Source: Sporobacter sp963677825
GTDB lineage: Bacteria > Bacillota > Clostridia > Oscillospirales > Oscillospiraceae
Length of the DNA stretch: 64,000 nucleotides
Direction of reading: 5' to 3'
Assembly: GCA_963677825.2 (NCBI GenBank)
Contig: CAXXEF010000001.1
Location: forward strand, 310,001 to 374,000
In this document: piece by piece, positions 1 to 7,565 of the stretch
Layout of the letters: each line of letters starts with the position of its first letter
Numbering within the stretch: the stretch's first letter is position 1
Position numbers and translations under genes: made by a program
The notes under the pieces: model-generated
The model's database searches: none
Seen by the model: the letters and a program-made list of their open reading frames with translations, nothing else
Told to the model about the DNA's origin: nothing

Positions 1-1
1 A

Positions 2-463
2 ATCAAGGAAATGACCGATGATCTGCGCGCCATGTTTGAGGTCGGCAGCGGCTATCTGCCCAAGCCGCCTGAAACGCTGACGCCGACGCCGGACGAGCCG
101 CTTGAGCTGGACGTGCGCGCGCTGCTCGCGGCGATGTCAACAGTCCTTGATAAAGACGGATTGGAGGCGCTCAGCGCGCCGCAGACGGTAGCGTATCCAA
201 AGCGTATCGTCTACTCCGTTACAGAAAAAGCGACAGAAATCCTCACACGGATTAAAAAACGGGGCTCGGCACATATGCATGAGCTGATTGCAGATGCGGA
301 CAGTAAATCAGAAATGGTGGCTGTATTCATCGCGGTGCTGGAGCTGTGCCGGTCGGGCGTGCTGCTGATGATCGGCACGGACAGTGAGATGACGCTATGC
401 GCCTCCGGTGCAGACGCGTCAATCCCGGATTCACTTGCCGAGCTTGATGAACAAGCCGGCTAA
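2..463 (+). CDS. scpA: Segregation and condensation protein A, C-terminal part (cut by window edge)
   Basis: The frame is open from base 2, so only the C-terminal ~150 residues are present. ScpA is the kleisin that bridges the SMC heads and recruits ScpB in chromosome condensation and segregation. The visible part has the acidic linker and a C-terminal winged-helix-like region rich in RIKKRG/ELIADA-type helices, as expected for the SMC-head-binding end. The assignment rests mainly on position: scpB follows directly, as in most Bacillota. The internal ATG at 11 is not the real start. Confidence 0.85.
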   Translation: MKEMTDDLRAMFEVGSGYLPKPPETLTPTPDEPLELDVRALLAAMSTVLDKDGLEALSAPQTVAYPKRIVYSVTEKATEILTRIKKRGSAHMHELIADADSKSEMVAVFIAVLELCRSGVLLMIGTDSEMTLCASGADASIPDSLAELDEQAG

Positions 464-488
464 CGCGGCGCGACAGGACGGAATTGAT

Positions 489-1073
489 ATGCAGCAGTTG
501 GAGTTAGAAAACATTATAGAGGGTATACTGTTCGTGTCGGGAGAGCCGGTCGGCATCGCCCGCATGGCCGAAGGACTCGGACTGGCCGAAGACGATGTCC
601 GCACCGCTTGTTCGGCCCTGCGCGACAAGTACGTCTACGAACAGCGCGGTATCCGTCTTGTTTTTCTGGATAAAGACGTTCAGTTGTGCTCCGCGCCGGA
701 GCACGCCGATGTCATCCGCAGTGTGCTTGAAACGCGTAAAAAGCCGCAGCTGAGTCAGCAGGCGATGGAGGTACTCGCGATCGTCGCGTATTTCCAGCCG
801 GTGACGAAAACCTACGTTGAGCAGATACGTGGCGTTGACAGCTCGTATACTGTCAATTTACTCAATAACAAAGGTCTGATCGAGACCTGCGGACGGCTGA
901 GCGTTCCGGGGCGTCCGATGCTCTACCGTACGACGCCGGCTTTTCTGCGCTCGTTCGGCATCGATACGCTGGACGAATTGCCGGAACTGGCCGAGCTTAA
1001 CGACGAACCGCCGGAGGGCGGGGAAGACGATGAAAACGCGCAAGAGCGCCTACAGGAAGTAGCGGGGGCATAA
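489..1073 (+). CDS. scpB: Segregation and condensation protein B
   Basis: 194-aa ScpB, a dimeric winged-helix protein that binds the ScpA kleisin in the SMC-ScpAB complex. Two winged-helix domains are visible: residues ~1-80 with the EGILFVSGEPV opening, and ~85-165 containing QQAMEVLAIVAYFQPVTK, a typical ScpB segment. An acidic tail follows. The ATG at 489 was chosen over upstream in-frame starts (408, 447) because it gives the usual family length and has a GGA-type ribosome site just upstream. The upstream starts would lie inside scpA. Confidence 0.93.
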   Translation: MQQLELENIIEGILFVSGEPVGIARMAEGLGLAEDDVRTACSALRDKYVYEQRGIRLVFLDKDVQLCSAPEHADVIRSVLETRKKPQLSQQAMEVLAIVAYFQPVTKTYVEQIRGVDSSYTVNLLNNKGLIETCGRLSVPGRPMLYRTTPAFLRSFGIDTLDELPELAELNDEPPEGGEDDENAQERLQEVAGA

Positions 1074-1075
1074 TC

Positions 1076-1678
1076 ATGATCCCACTGTATATTGTCCTTG
1101 GTGTTCTGCTGCTGATTGCACTGCTGCGCGTCGGTGTCAGCGCCGAATACGGGGAGGACGGGCTGACCGCCCGAGCCTACGTCGGCCCGGTGCCGATCAC
1201 GCTGTATTCGTCGCAGCCGCGAAAGCCTAAAAAGGAAAAGCCCAAAAAGAAGAAGAAAGCCAAGAAAGAAAAAGAGGCCGAAGAACCGGCGGCGGAGAAA
1301 CCCGGCAAGCTCGCCGAGTTGAAAAAGATGCTGCCGGCCATAAAAAAAGCCTTATCGCGCCTGCGGCGGCGGCTTCTAGTCAACGAACTGACGGTCTATT
1401 TCATTGCCGCCGGCAGCGTTGATCCGGCAAAGGCGGCGATGAGTTTCGGGTACGCGTCGATCGGCTACGGCGTCATTGAACCGATTTTGGACAAGGCGTT
1501 CAAGATCAGAAAACGTGATCTGCGTACGGCGGTCAATTTCGTGGCCGATGAACCATACATCTATGTGAAAATCAGGTTGTCCCTTGCTGTCTGGGAAGTC
1601 CTCACGATAGCAGCCGCTTTATCAGGGCTGCTGCTCAGCAGTATGAAACGGTCAACCTCAACTAGAAAGGCGGGCTAA
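1076..1678 (+). CDS. DUF2953-like membrane-anchored protein
   Basis: 200 aa. An N-terminal transmembrane helix (residues ~2-20) is followed by a short beta-rich segment, a very lysine-rich stretch (residues ~48-75, runs of PKKEKPKKK type), a conserved second half and a hydrophobic C-terminal segment. The layout matches the DUF2953 proteins that sit between scpB and gerW in many Clostridia. It starts 2 bp after scpB and ends 1 bp before gerW, so it is co-transcribed with both. Function unknown; the genomic link suggests a sporulation-related role, which is inference. Confidence 0.75.
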   Translation: MIPLYIVLGVLLLIALLRVGVSAEYGEDGLTARAYVGPVPITLYSSQPRKPKKEKPKKKKKAKKEKEAEEPAAEKPGKLAELKKMLPAIKKALSRLRRRLLVNELTVYFIAAGSVDPAKAAMSFGYASIGYGVIEPILDKAFKIRKRDLRTAVNFVADEPYIYVKIRLSLAVWEVLTIAAALSGLLLSSMKRSTSTRKAG

Positions 1679-1679
1679 T

Positions 1680-2066
1680 ATGGATAAGCATCCCATCGGT
1701 GATCTTATGGAAACAACCATGCAGAAAATCCGCGAAATGGTAGACGTTAACACGATTGTCGGTACACCGATTACAACGGCAGACGGCATGACGCTCATCC
1801 CAATCTCCAAGGTCAGCTTCGGCTTTGCCAGCGGCGGTTCCGATTTCTCGGGCAAGCAGGGCGCGACGACCAACTTTGGCGGCGGCAGCGGCGCAGGCGT
1901 CAACATCACGCCGGTAGCGTTTCTTGTCGTACGCGGCACGAGCATCAAGCTGCTCAACGTCTCGCAACCGGCCTCGTCGACGGTCGATCGGCTGATTGAA
2001 ATGGTGCCGGAGGTTATCGACAAAGTCAACGGCATGATGAACAAGGACGACAAAGAGACCGAGTAA
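1680..2066 (+). CDS. gerW: GerW/YtfJ-family spore protein
   Basis: 128 aa. Matches the GerW (YtfJ) family of forespore-expressed proteins needed for normal germination in Bacillus. The family signature is clear: the helix HPIGDLMETTMQKIREMVDVNTIVG opening, then ADGMTLIPISKVSFGFASGG, a glycine-rich loop (GGGSGAG) and the ITPVAFLVV strand. Full length for the family. Directly downstream of the DUF2953 gene, a conserved order in spore-forming Clostridia. Confidence 0.93.
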   Translation: MDKHPIGDLMETTMQKIREMVDVNTIVGTPITTADGMTLIPISKVSFGFASGGSDFSGKQGATTNFGGGSGAGVNITPVAFLVVRGTSIKLLNVSQPASSTVDRLIEMVPEVIDKVNGMMNKDDKETE

Positions 2067-2108
2067 TACCGCTAACAGGGATATTCGGGCGCCCAGTGAT
2101 TCATAATA

Positions 2109-2143
2109 AGCACTGCCTTCAATTTGTTTAAGGTGGTGCTTTT
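2109..2143 (+). terminator. Hairpin plus T-run overlapping the ribosome site of the carboxypeptidase gene
   Basis: AAGCACTGCCTT pairs with AAGGTGGTGCTT around a ~9-nt loop and is followed by TTTTT. It looks like a terminator for the scp-gerW operon, but its right arm contains the AAGGTGG ribosome site of the next gene (TTG start at 2146). It may therefore also limit translation of dacF from read-through transcripts. Confidence 0.6.
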
Positions 2144-2145
2144 TA

Positions 2146-3327
2146 TTGCCCGGACAATATGTAATCCATCATGCAGCCGTTTTATGCCGAACGCCGATAC
2201 GTTGCTTGACGGCCGCTTTCACAATGCTGTGTATACTTGCCGCGATGACGGTACAGTCGGCGCAGGCGCTCTCAGCCGCGCCGACGAGCGCACCGGCTAC
2301 ATCGGCGGCGGCATCCATCTTGATGGAAGCCGATACCGGTACCGTTTTGCATGAGCAAAATGCCGACGCGCGCCTGCTGATTGCCAGTACGACGAAAATC
2401 ATGACGGCGCTCGTCGTGCTCGAACGCTGCGGCGTCGACGAGCTTGTCATCATCCCGGACGGTTTTCAGGCCGTTGAAGGCTCGTCGATGTATCTAAAGC
2501 CCGGTGAGCGGCTGAGCGTCCGTGACCTTTTGTACGGGCTGATGCTTGCGTCCGGCAACGACGCAGCCGTCGCGCTGGCGCAGTATGTCTCGGGCAGTGT
2601 GGCGTCGTTTGCAGAACTGATGAACAACAAAGCGCGTGCGCTCGGCTGTCAAAATACGCATTTCGTCAATCCGCACGGACTGGATGCCGACGACCATTAC
2701 GCCACCGCGCGCGACCTCGCGCTTATCACGCGTACGGCGATGCAAAACGCCGACTTTTGTGAGATTGCTGGCACGAAGTCGATCACCGTCGCCGGGCGCA
2801 CGCTCAAAAACCACAATAAACTGCTGTGGACCGATCCCGACGTTTGCGGCGGTAAGACCGGCTACACGTCGAGCGCCGGTCGCAGTCTCGTCACGTTCGC
2901 CGAGCGCGACGGCATGCAGCTGATCTGCGTCACGCTTTCGGCCCCCGACGATTGGGACGACCATCGCGCGCTGTATGCCTGGGGCTACGATAGCTTTGGT
3001 GTCGTGCCCGTCAAGGCGCCGACCGACGGCAGCTTGGCGGCGATACCGGTGATCACCGGCGTTTCAGATACGGTTGATATCAAGCCAAAGCCGGAATTTA
3101 TGTATGTTTACAGCAAGTGCGACACCATCGATGTGCGCTGGAACGTACCGCACTTCGTGTACGCGCCGATCGAAAAGGGCGCACGTGCCGGCTCGGTTGT
3201 TATCCATAAAAACGGACAGCCCGACGTTACCGTCGCGCTCGTTTACGGCGACACTGTCGCATTGGACAAATCGCAGCTGCTGACGCCATGGGAGCGCCTT
3301 GGCCGTTTGCTGCGCGGATATAAATAA
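2146..3327 (+). CDS. dacF: Serine-type D-Ala-D-Ala carboxypeptidase (DacF/PBP5-like)
   Basis: 393-aa S11-family penicillin-binding protein that trims the terminal D-Ala of peptidoglycan stem peptides. All three active-site motifs are present: STTK (residues 81-84), SGN (136-138) and KTG (237-239). A signal peptide (positive RTPIR, hydrophobic run, QSAQA cleavage region) lies at residues ~15-41, and a C-terminal beta domain follows the catalytic domain. The start is TTG at 2146, because AAGGTGG lies 9 nt upstream and no ATG preserves the signal peptide. Position after gerW suggests a spore-cortex role, as for dacF, by inference. Confidence 0.9.
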   Translation: MPGQYVIHHAAVLCRTPIRCLTAAFTMLCILAAMTVQSAQALSAAPTSAPATSAAASILMEADTGTVLHEQNADARLLIASTTKIMTALVVLERCGVDELVIIPDGFQAVEGSSMYLKPGERLSVRDLLYGLMLASGNDAAVALAQYVSGSVASFAELMNNKARALGCQNTHFVNPHGLDADDHYATARDLALITRTAMQNADFCEIAGTKSITVAGRTLKNHNKLLWTDPDVCGGKTGYTSSAGRSLVTFAERDGMQLICVTLSAPDDWDDHRALYAWGYDSFGVVPVKAPTDGSLAAIPVITGVSDTVDIKPKPEFMYVYSKCDTIDVRWNVPHFVYAPIEKGARAGSVVIHKNGQPDVTVALVYGDTVALDKSQLLTPWERLGRLLRGYK

Positions 3328-3337
3328 GGAGCAGATT

Positions 3338-4066
3338 ATGAGACAACGACTGCAAAAGATACTGTCCACATACGGGATTGCATCCCGACGCGCCGCGGAG
3401 GAAATGATCGCCGCAGGGCGCGTCACCGTGGACGGTGTGACGGCGTCGCTTGGCGACGGCGCCGATCCGGATACGGAAACGATCGCCGTCGACGGGGTGC
3501 CGATGAACGATACCGCGCCGCGACTGGTTTACATAATGCTTAACAAACCGCGCGGCGTCGTGACGACGATGCGCGACGAAAAGGGCCGGCGTACGGTCGC
3601 CGAGCTTGTATCAGACTGCCCGGAGCGCGTTTATCCGGTGGGACGGCTTGATATTGACTCAGAGGGGCTGCTCATCCTGACCAATGACGGGGCGCTGGCC
3701 AACGCACTGATGCATCCTGCCCACGGGAAGAAGAAAACGTATCACGTCCGCGTTATCGGTGATATCAGCACGGCGCTGCCGCAGCTGCGTGAGCCGATAG
3801 AAATCGACGGATACACAACGCGACCGGCTGAGGTCACGATCTTGCGCGACGCGCCCGACGGTGGTACGCTGTCCATGACGATCGGGGAGGGGCGCAATCG
3901 ACAGGTGCGGCGCCTATGTGAGCGTTCGGGACTTAAAGTGACGTCACTTCGTCGTGTCGAGGAGGGTGGTATTGCCCTTGGACGGTTGAAAACCGGCACG
4001 TGGCGGTATTTGACAGATGGCGAAGTTACACGGCTTAAGTTGGAAATTGCAAGCGGCGGCGCGTAA
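3338..4066 (+). CDS. rluB: 23S rRNA pseudouridine synthase, RluB family
   Basis: 242 aa. Modifies a uridine in the peptidyl-transferase region of 23S rRNA. Residues ~1-60 form an S4 RNA-binding domain (LQKILSTYGIASRRAAEEMI). The RsuA/RluB catalytic motif GRLDIDSEGLLILTND carries the nucleophilic aspartate, and GRNRQVRRL near residue 190 is the second family motif. ATG 3338 is preceded by AAGGAG at good spacing; the longer frame from 3299 overlaps dacF and is discarded. Confidence 0.93.
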   Translation: MRQRLQKILSTYGIASRRAAEEMIAAGRVTVDGVTASLGDGADPDTETIAVDGVPMNDTAPRLVYIMLNKPRGVVTTMRDEKGRRTVAELVSDCPERVYPVGRLDIDSEGLLILTNDGALANALMHPAHGKKKTYHVRVIGDISTALPQLREPIEIDGYTTRPAEVTILRDAPDGGTLSMTIGEGRNRQVRRLCERSGLKVTSLRRVEEGGIALGRLKTGTWRYLTDGEVTRLKLEIASGGA

Positions 4067-4142
4067 TGTTGCAAATAGCCTTGATTTATAGGTCTGAAGC
4101 CGTTATTATTGAATTAAGTACGACCCGGAAAGGCGGACAGCA

Positions 4143-5006
4143 ATGAACAAGGATATACTTAAGCTCATCGAAGAAGCCGCGCCCGGCTTTTCTAAAGGGC
4201 AGCGAAATATAGCGAAATATATATTGGAGAATTATGAAAAAGCCGCGTTTATGACGGCCAGCCGACTTGGGCAGGTGGTCAACGTGAGTGAATCGACGGT
4301 CGTTCGGTTCGCGGCGGAAATCGGCTATGACGGGTATCCCGCAATGCGCCGCGCACTGCAGGATATGATCCGCAACTGCCTGACAAGCGTCCAGCGTATA
4401 CAAGTCGCCAAGGAACTCATGGAAAGCGACGATATTTTGTCGCTTGTGCTCTCTTCGGACATTGAACAGATCCGCATGACGATGGAGGAGACGGACCGTC
4501 AGGACTTCGAAGACGCCGTTAACAAGATCGTCGGGGCGAAGAAGATTTACATTTTTGGCTTGCGCTCCGCTGCGGCGCTGGCGGACTTTCTCGGCTTTTA
4601 TTATAATCTGCTGTTTGAAAACGTCCACGTTATCAACGGTTCCTCAGCCAGCGAAGTGTTTGAACAGATATTACGCGTGACGGAGGGCGACGTGTTCATT
4701 GCGCTGTCGTTCCCGCGCTATTCAAAGCGGACGATCAAAGCGATGCGCTACGCACACGATATGGGCGCGTCCGTCATCGGTATTACAGACAGTAAGACGT
4801 CACCGATCGCACGGTTGTCGGACGTGGCGCTTTATGCCAGAAGCGATATGATCTCTTTCTTAGATACGCTTGTTGCGCCGCTCAGCCTCGTCAACGCCCT
4901 GATCGTCGCGACGTCGGCCAGGGCTAAAGGCGACCTGTTCCTCAATTTTGAACGCTTGGAGCGCATTTGGGACGAGTACGAAGTCTACGAGAAGGCCGAT
5001 GGCTGA
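4143..5006 (+). CDS. MurR/RpiR-family transcription regulator
   Basis: 287 aa. N-terminal RpiR helix-turn-helix (residues ~1-75, with MTASRLGQVVNVSESTVVRFA, typical of the family) and a C-terminal SIS sugar-isomerase domain (~125-260) that senses phosphosugars. Such regulators usually control sugar or amino-sugar catabolism, but no such operon is adjacent. The gene overlaps the next (a flavoprotein) by 8 bp, so the two are co-expressed. Ribosome site AAGGCGG precedes ATG 4143. Confidence 0.9.
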   Translation: MNKDILKLIEEAAPGFSKGQRNIAKYILENYEKAAFMTASRLGQVVNVSESTVVRFAAEIGYDGYPAMRRALQDMIRNCLTSVQRIQVAKELMESDDILSLVLSSDIEQIRMTMEETDRQDFEDAVNKIVGAKKIYIFGLRSAAALADFLGFYYNLLFENVHVINGSSASEVFEQILRVTEGDVFIALSFPRYSKRTIKAMRYAHDMGASVIGITDSKTSPIARLSDVALYARSDMISFLDTLVAPLSLVNALIVATSARAKGDLFLNFERLERIWDEYEVYEKADG

Positions 5007-6231
5007 CGTTGTTGTAATCGGCGGCGGCGCCGCCGGACTGATGGCGGCAGCAGAAGTGGCTGCGCGCGGTTTTGCGGTGATACTCGTCGAAAAAAACGCG
5101 CGTGTCGGCATTAAGCTTTCCATTACGGGCAAGGGCCGCTGTAACGTGACAAACGACTGCGACGTCCGTCAGGCTGTTGAAAACATCCCGACGGGCGGCA
5201 AGTTTATGCAAAGCGCGCTGTATGCGTTCACCGCGCGTGACGCGATGGCGTATTTTGAAAGGCTCGGCGTACCGCTCAAAACAGAGCGCGGCGGGCGCGT
5301 TTTTCCCGTGTCGGACAAAGCGCCGGATATTGTTGCAGCGCTGCGGAAAAACGCCGAACGCCAAGGCGTTAAGTTCCGTCGCGGCACGGCGCAGGAGATC
5401 CTTGCGGAAAACGGACGCGTTAAGGCTGTCGTCGTATCGGGTGAGCGGCTCAATTGCCGCGCCGCTGTCTTGTGTACGGGCGGTGTGTCGTACCCGACGA
5501 CGGGATCGACGGGTGACGGGTACAAGATGGCCGAGACGCTCGGGCATACGATTGTACCGCCGAAGGCGTCGCTCGTCCCGCTTGAAGCCGCGCCGGAGAT
5601 CTGTGCGGCGATGCAGGGCTTAGCGCTGAAAAACGTCCGTCTGACTGTCCGAGACGGCGGTAAAAAACCGCTATTTGAAGATTTCGGAGAACTGCTGTTT
5701 ACGCACTTCGGCGTGTCTGGACCGCTTGTTTTATCGGCCAGCGCGCATATGCGCGCGTTCGGGAAAAAGACCTATACATTGAGCATCGACCTCAAGCCGG
5801 CGCTCGACGAACAAAAACTCGACGCACGGCTGCTGCGCGATTTTGAGAAGTACGCCAATCGTGACTTTTCAAACGCCCTTGGCGACCTCGCCGCGGCGAA
5901 GATGATCCCAGTTCTTGTACAGCTGTCCGGCATCGACCCGGGCAAGAAGGTCCATTCGATCACACGCGACGAACGGCGCCGGCTGCTGATGCTGTTTAAA
6001 GACTTCCGGCTCGATGTCGTCGGCCCGAGGCCGGTTACGGAGGCGATCGTCACATCCGGCGGCGTGAAGCTCGGCGAGGTCAACCCGACGACGATGGCGT
6101 CCAAGCTTGTCGGCGGTTTAACCTTCGCCGGCGAGATTCTGGATACCGACGCGTATACGGGCGGCTTTAATCTGCAAATCGCCTGGTCGACAGCGCAAGC
6201 GGCGGCGCGGCATCTGTTTGAAGACGAATAA
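4999..6231 (+). CDS. BaiN/HI0933-family NAD(P)/FAD-dependent oxidoreductase
   Basis: 410 aa. Rossmann FAD-binding motif VVVIGGGAAGLMAAAEVA at the N-terminus, family segment ITGKGRCNVTN at ~40, second nucleotide-binding stretch AVLCTGGVSYPTTGSTGDGY at ~160, and the C-terminal GGLTFAGEILDTDAYTGGFNLQIAWSTA signature. The family includes BaiN, a flavoprotein proposed in bile-acid dehydroxylation, but most members have no known substrate. ATG 4999 overlaps the end of the RpiR gene by 8 bp. Confidence 0.9.
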   Translation: MADVVVIGGGAAGLMAAAEVAARGFAVILVEKNARVGIKLSITGKGRCNVTNDCDVRQAVENIPTGGKFMQSALYAFTARDAMAYFERLGVPLKTERGGRVFPVSDKAPDIVAALRKNAERQGVKFRRGTAQEILAENGRVKAVVVSGERLNCRAAVLCTGGVSYPTTGSTGDGYKMAETLGHTIVPPKASLVPLEAAPEICAAMQGLALKNVRLTVRDGGKKPLFEDFGELLFTHFGVSGPLVLSASAHMRAFGKKTYTLSIDLKPALDEQKLDARLLRDFEKYANRDFSNALGDLAAAKMIPVLVQLSGIDPGKKVHSITRDERRRLLMLFKDFRLDVVGPRPVTEAIVTSGGVKLGEVNPTTMASKLVGGLTFAGEILDTDAYTGGFNLQIAWSTAQAAARHLFEDE

Positions 6232-6270
6232 AAGCCGGCGCAGCAATAAGTGAAAGGAAGCAGATCGTTT

Positions 6271-6948
6271 ATGGAGACAAAAAGCATCGCTATTGACGGG
6301 CCGAGCGGCGCCGGTAAAAGCACGCTCGCACGCCTGACCGCCAAGAAGTTCGGGCTTATTTACGTCGACACCGGCGCGCTGTACCGGACAGTCGGACTAT
6401 ATGCGCTGAAGAAGGATGTCGCGTCAAAAGATGCCGACGGTGTTACGGCACTGTTGCCGGAGATCGATATCGAGATGCGCTACGACGACGAAGGCGTTCA
6501 GCGGATGATCCTAAACGGCGAAGATGTAACGGACGATATCCGCCTGCCGGCGGCATCCATTTATGCCTCCGATGTATCGGCGATGCCGCCGGTGCGGGCA
6601 TTTTTGCTGTCCATGCAGCGTGAGATGGCCGAGAAATATAACGTCATCATGGACGGGCGCGACATCGGTACGGTTGTACTGCCGAACGCAGGTCTTAAAA
6701 TCTTCATGACTGCCGACGCCCGCATCCGCGCCGAGCGACGACTGAAAGAGCTTCAGGCTAAGAACGTCGACACGACGTTTGAAGACGTGCTGCGTGATAT
6801 CGAATACCGCGACAAAAACGACAGCTCCCGTGCCGCCGCGCCGCTTAAAGCAGCCGACGACGCCGTCATACTCGATACGACGGCGATGACGCTTGAGGAG
6901 AATCTGGCGGCGGTATCGTCGCTGGCTGAGGAGAAATTGGGGCTGTGA
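6271..6948 (+). CDS. cmk: Cytidylate kinase
   Basis: 225 aa. Phosphorylates CMP and dCMP to the diphosphates. P-loop AIDGPSGAGKST at the N-terminus, the DTGALYR motif just after it, and DGRDIGTVV in the middle are diagnostic. ATG 6271 was chosen because AAGGAAG lies ~10 nt upstream; the GTG at 6250 has no ribosome site. Overlaps plsC by 4 bp (GTGA), starting the cmk-plsC-ispH/S1 order conserved in Clostridia. Confidence 0.96.
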   Translation: METKSIAIDGPSGAGKSTLARLTAKKFGLIYVDTGALYRTVGLYALKKDVASKDADGVTALLPEIDIEMRYDDEGVQRMILNGEDVTDDIRLPAASIYASDVSAMPPVRAFLLSMQREMAEKYNVIMDGRDIGTVVLPNAGLKIFMTADARIRAERRLKELQAKNVDTTFEDVLRDIEYRDKNDSSRAAAPLKAADDAVILDTTAMTLEENLAAVSSLAEEKLGL

Positions 6949-7565
6949 GCAAAGCATTTCGCGCTTACCGGCGCTTGTATTATTTCTTAAAAGTATTCTT
7001 AATCCCGTTTATACGGTTTAGGCCTAAAGGCATGGAACAAATACCGGACGGGCCGCTGATCGTCTGCGCCAACCATACGAGCAATCTCGATCCGCTGCTT
7101 GTTTCAATGGCAGCCGGACTAGACTGGCATATTCAGTATATGGCAAAGCGTGAGCTATTCAGCGTGCCGATTATCGGTGCTGTAATCAAAGCCGTTGGTG
7201 CTTTTTCCGTTGACAGAGACAATAACGATGTCAGGGCGGTTAAAAAAGCGATGTCGCTGCTGCGGAAGGGCGACAAGGTCGGTATTTTCCCGGAGGGACG
7301 GCGTGTACTGCATCATGAACAAACGCAAGCCAAAAACGGCGCCGTCATGATCGCAGACAAAATGTCGGTTAAAATAATGCCAGTTTATGTCACAGAGCAC
7401 AAGAGGCTGTTTGGACGTATTGATGTCGTCTTTGGTACGCCGTACGACGTCAATCCAGACCGGCGTAAACTCACAAGCGACGACTATACGGTACTGGCAG
7501 ACGAGCTGATGGCGCGAATTTTTGCGCTTGAGCCGCAAAAACATGGAACTCGGGGGCAGCAATGA
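6945..7565 (+). CDS. plsC: 1-acyl-sn-glycerol-3-phosphate acyltransferase
   Basis: 206 aa. Adds the second acyl chain in phosphatidic acid synthesis at the membrane. Catalytic HX4D motif in NHTSNLD (~residue 44), acceptor-binding FPEGRR (~110), and a hydrophobic N-terminal segment (YYFLKVFLIPFI). GTG start overlapping the cmk stop; the stop overlaps the next ATG by 4 bp. Confidence 0.94.
   Translation: MSKAFRAYRRLYYFLKVFLIPFIRFRPKGMEQIPDGPLIVCANHTSNLDPLLVSMAAGLDWHIQYMAKRELFSVPIIGAVIKAVGAFSVDRDNNDVRAVKKAMSLLRKGDKVGIFPEGRRVLHHEQTQAKNGAVMIADKMSVKIMPVYVTEHKRLFGRIDVVFGTPYDVNPDRRKLTSDDYTVLADELMARIFALEPQKHGTRGQQ

Noticed and set aside
1658..2053. 131-aa - strand frame opposite gerW
   Set aside because: Shadow of a conserved gene; low-complexity Ser/Thr/Pro composition and no ribosome site.
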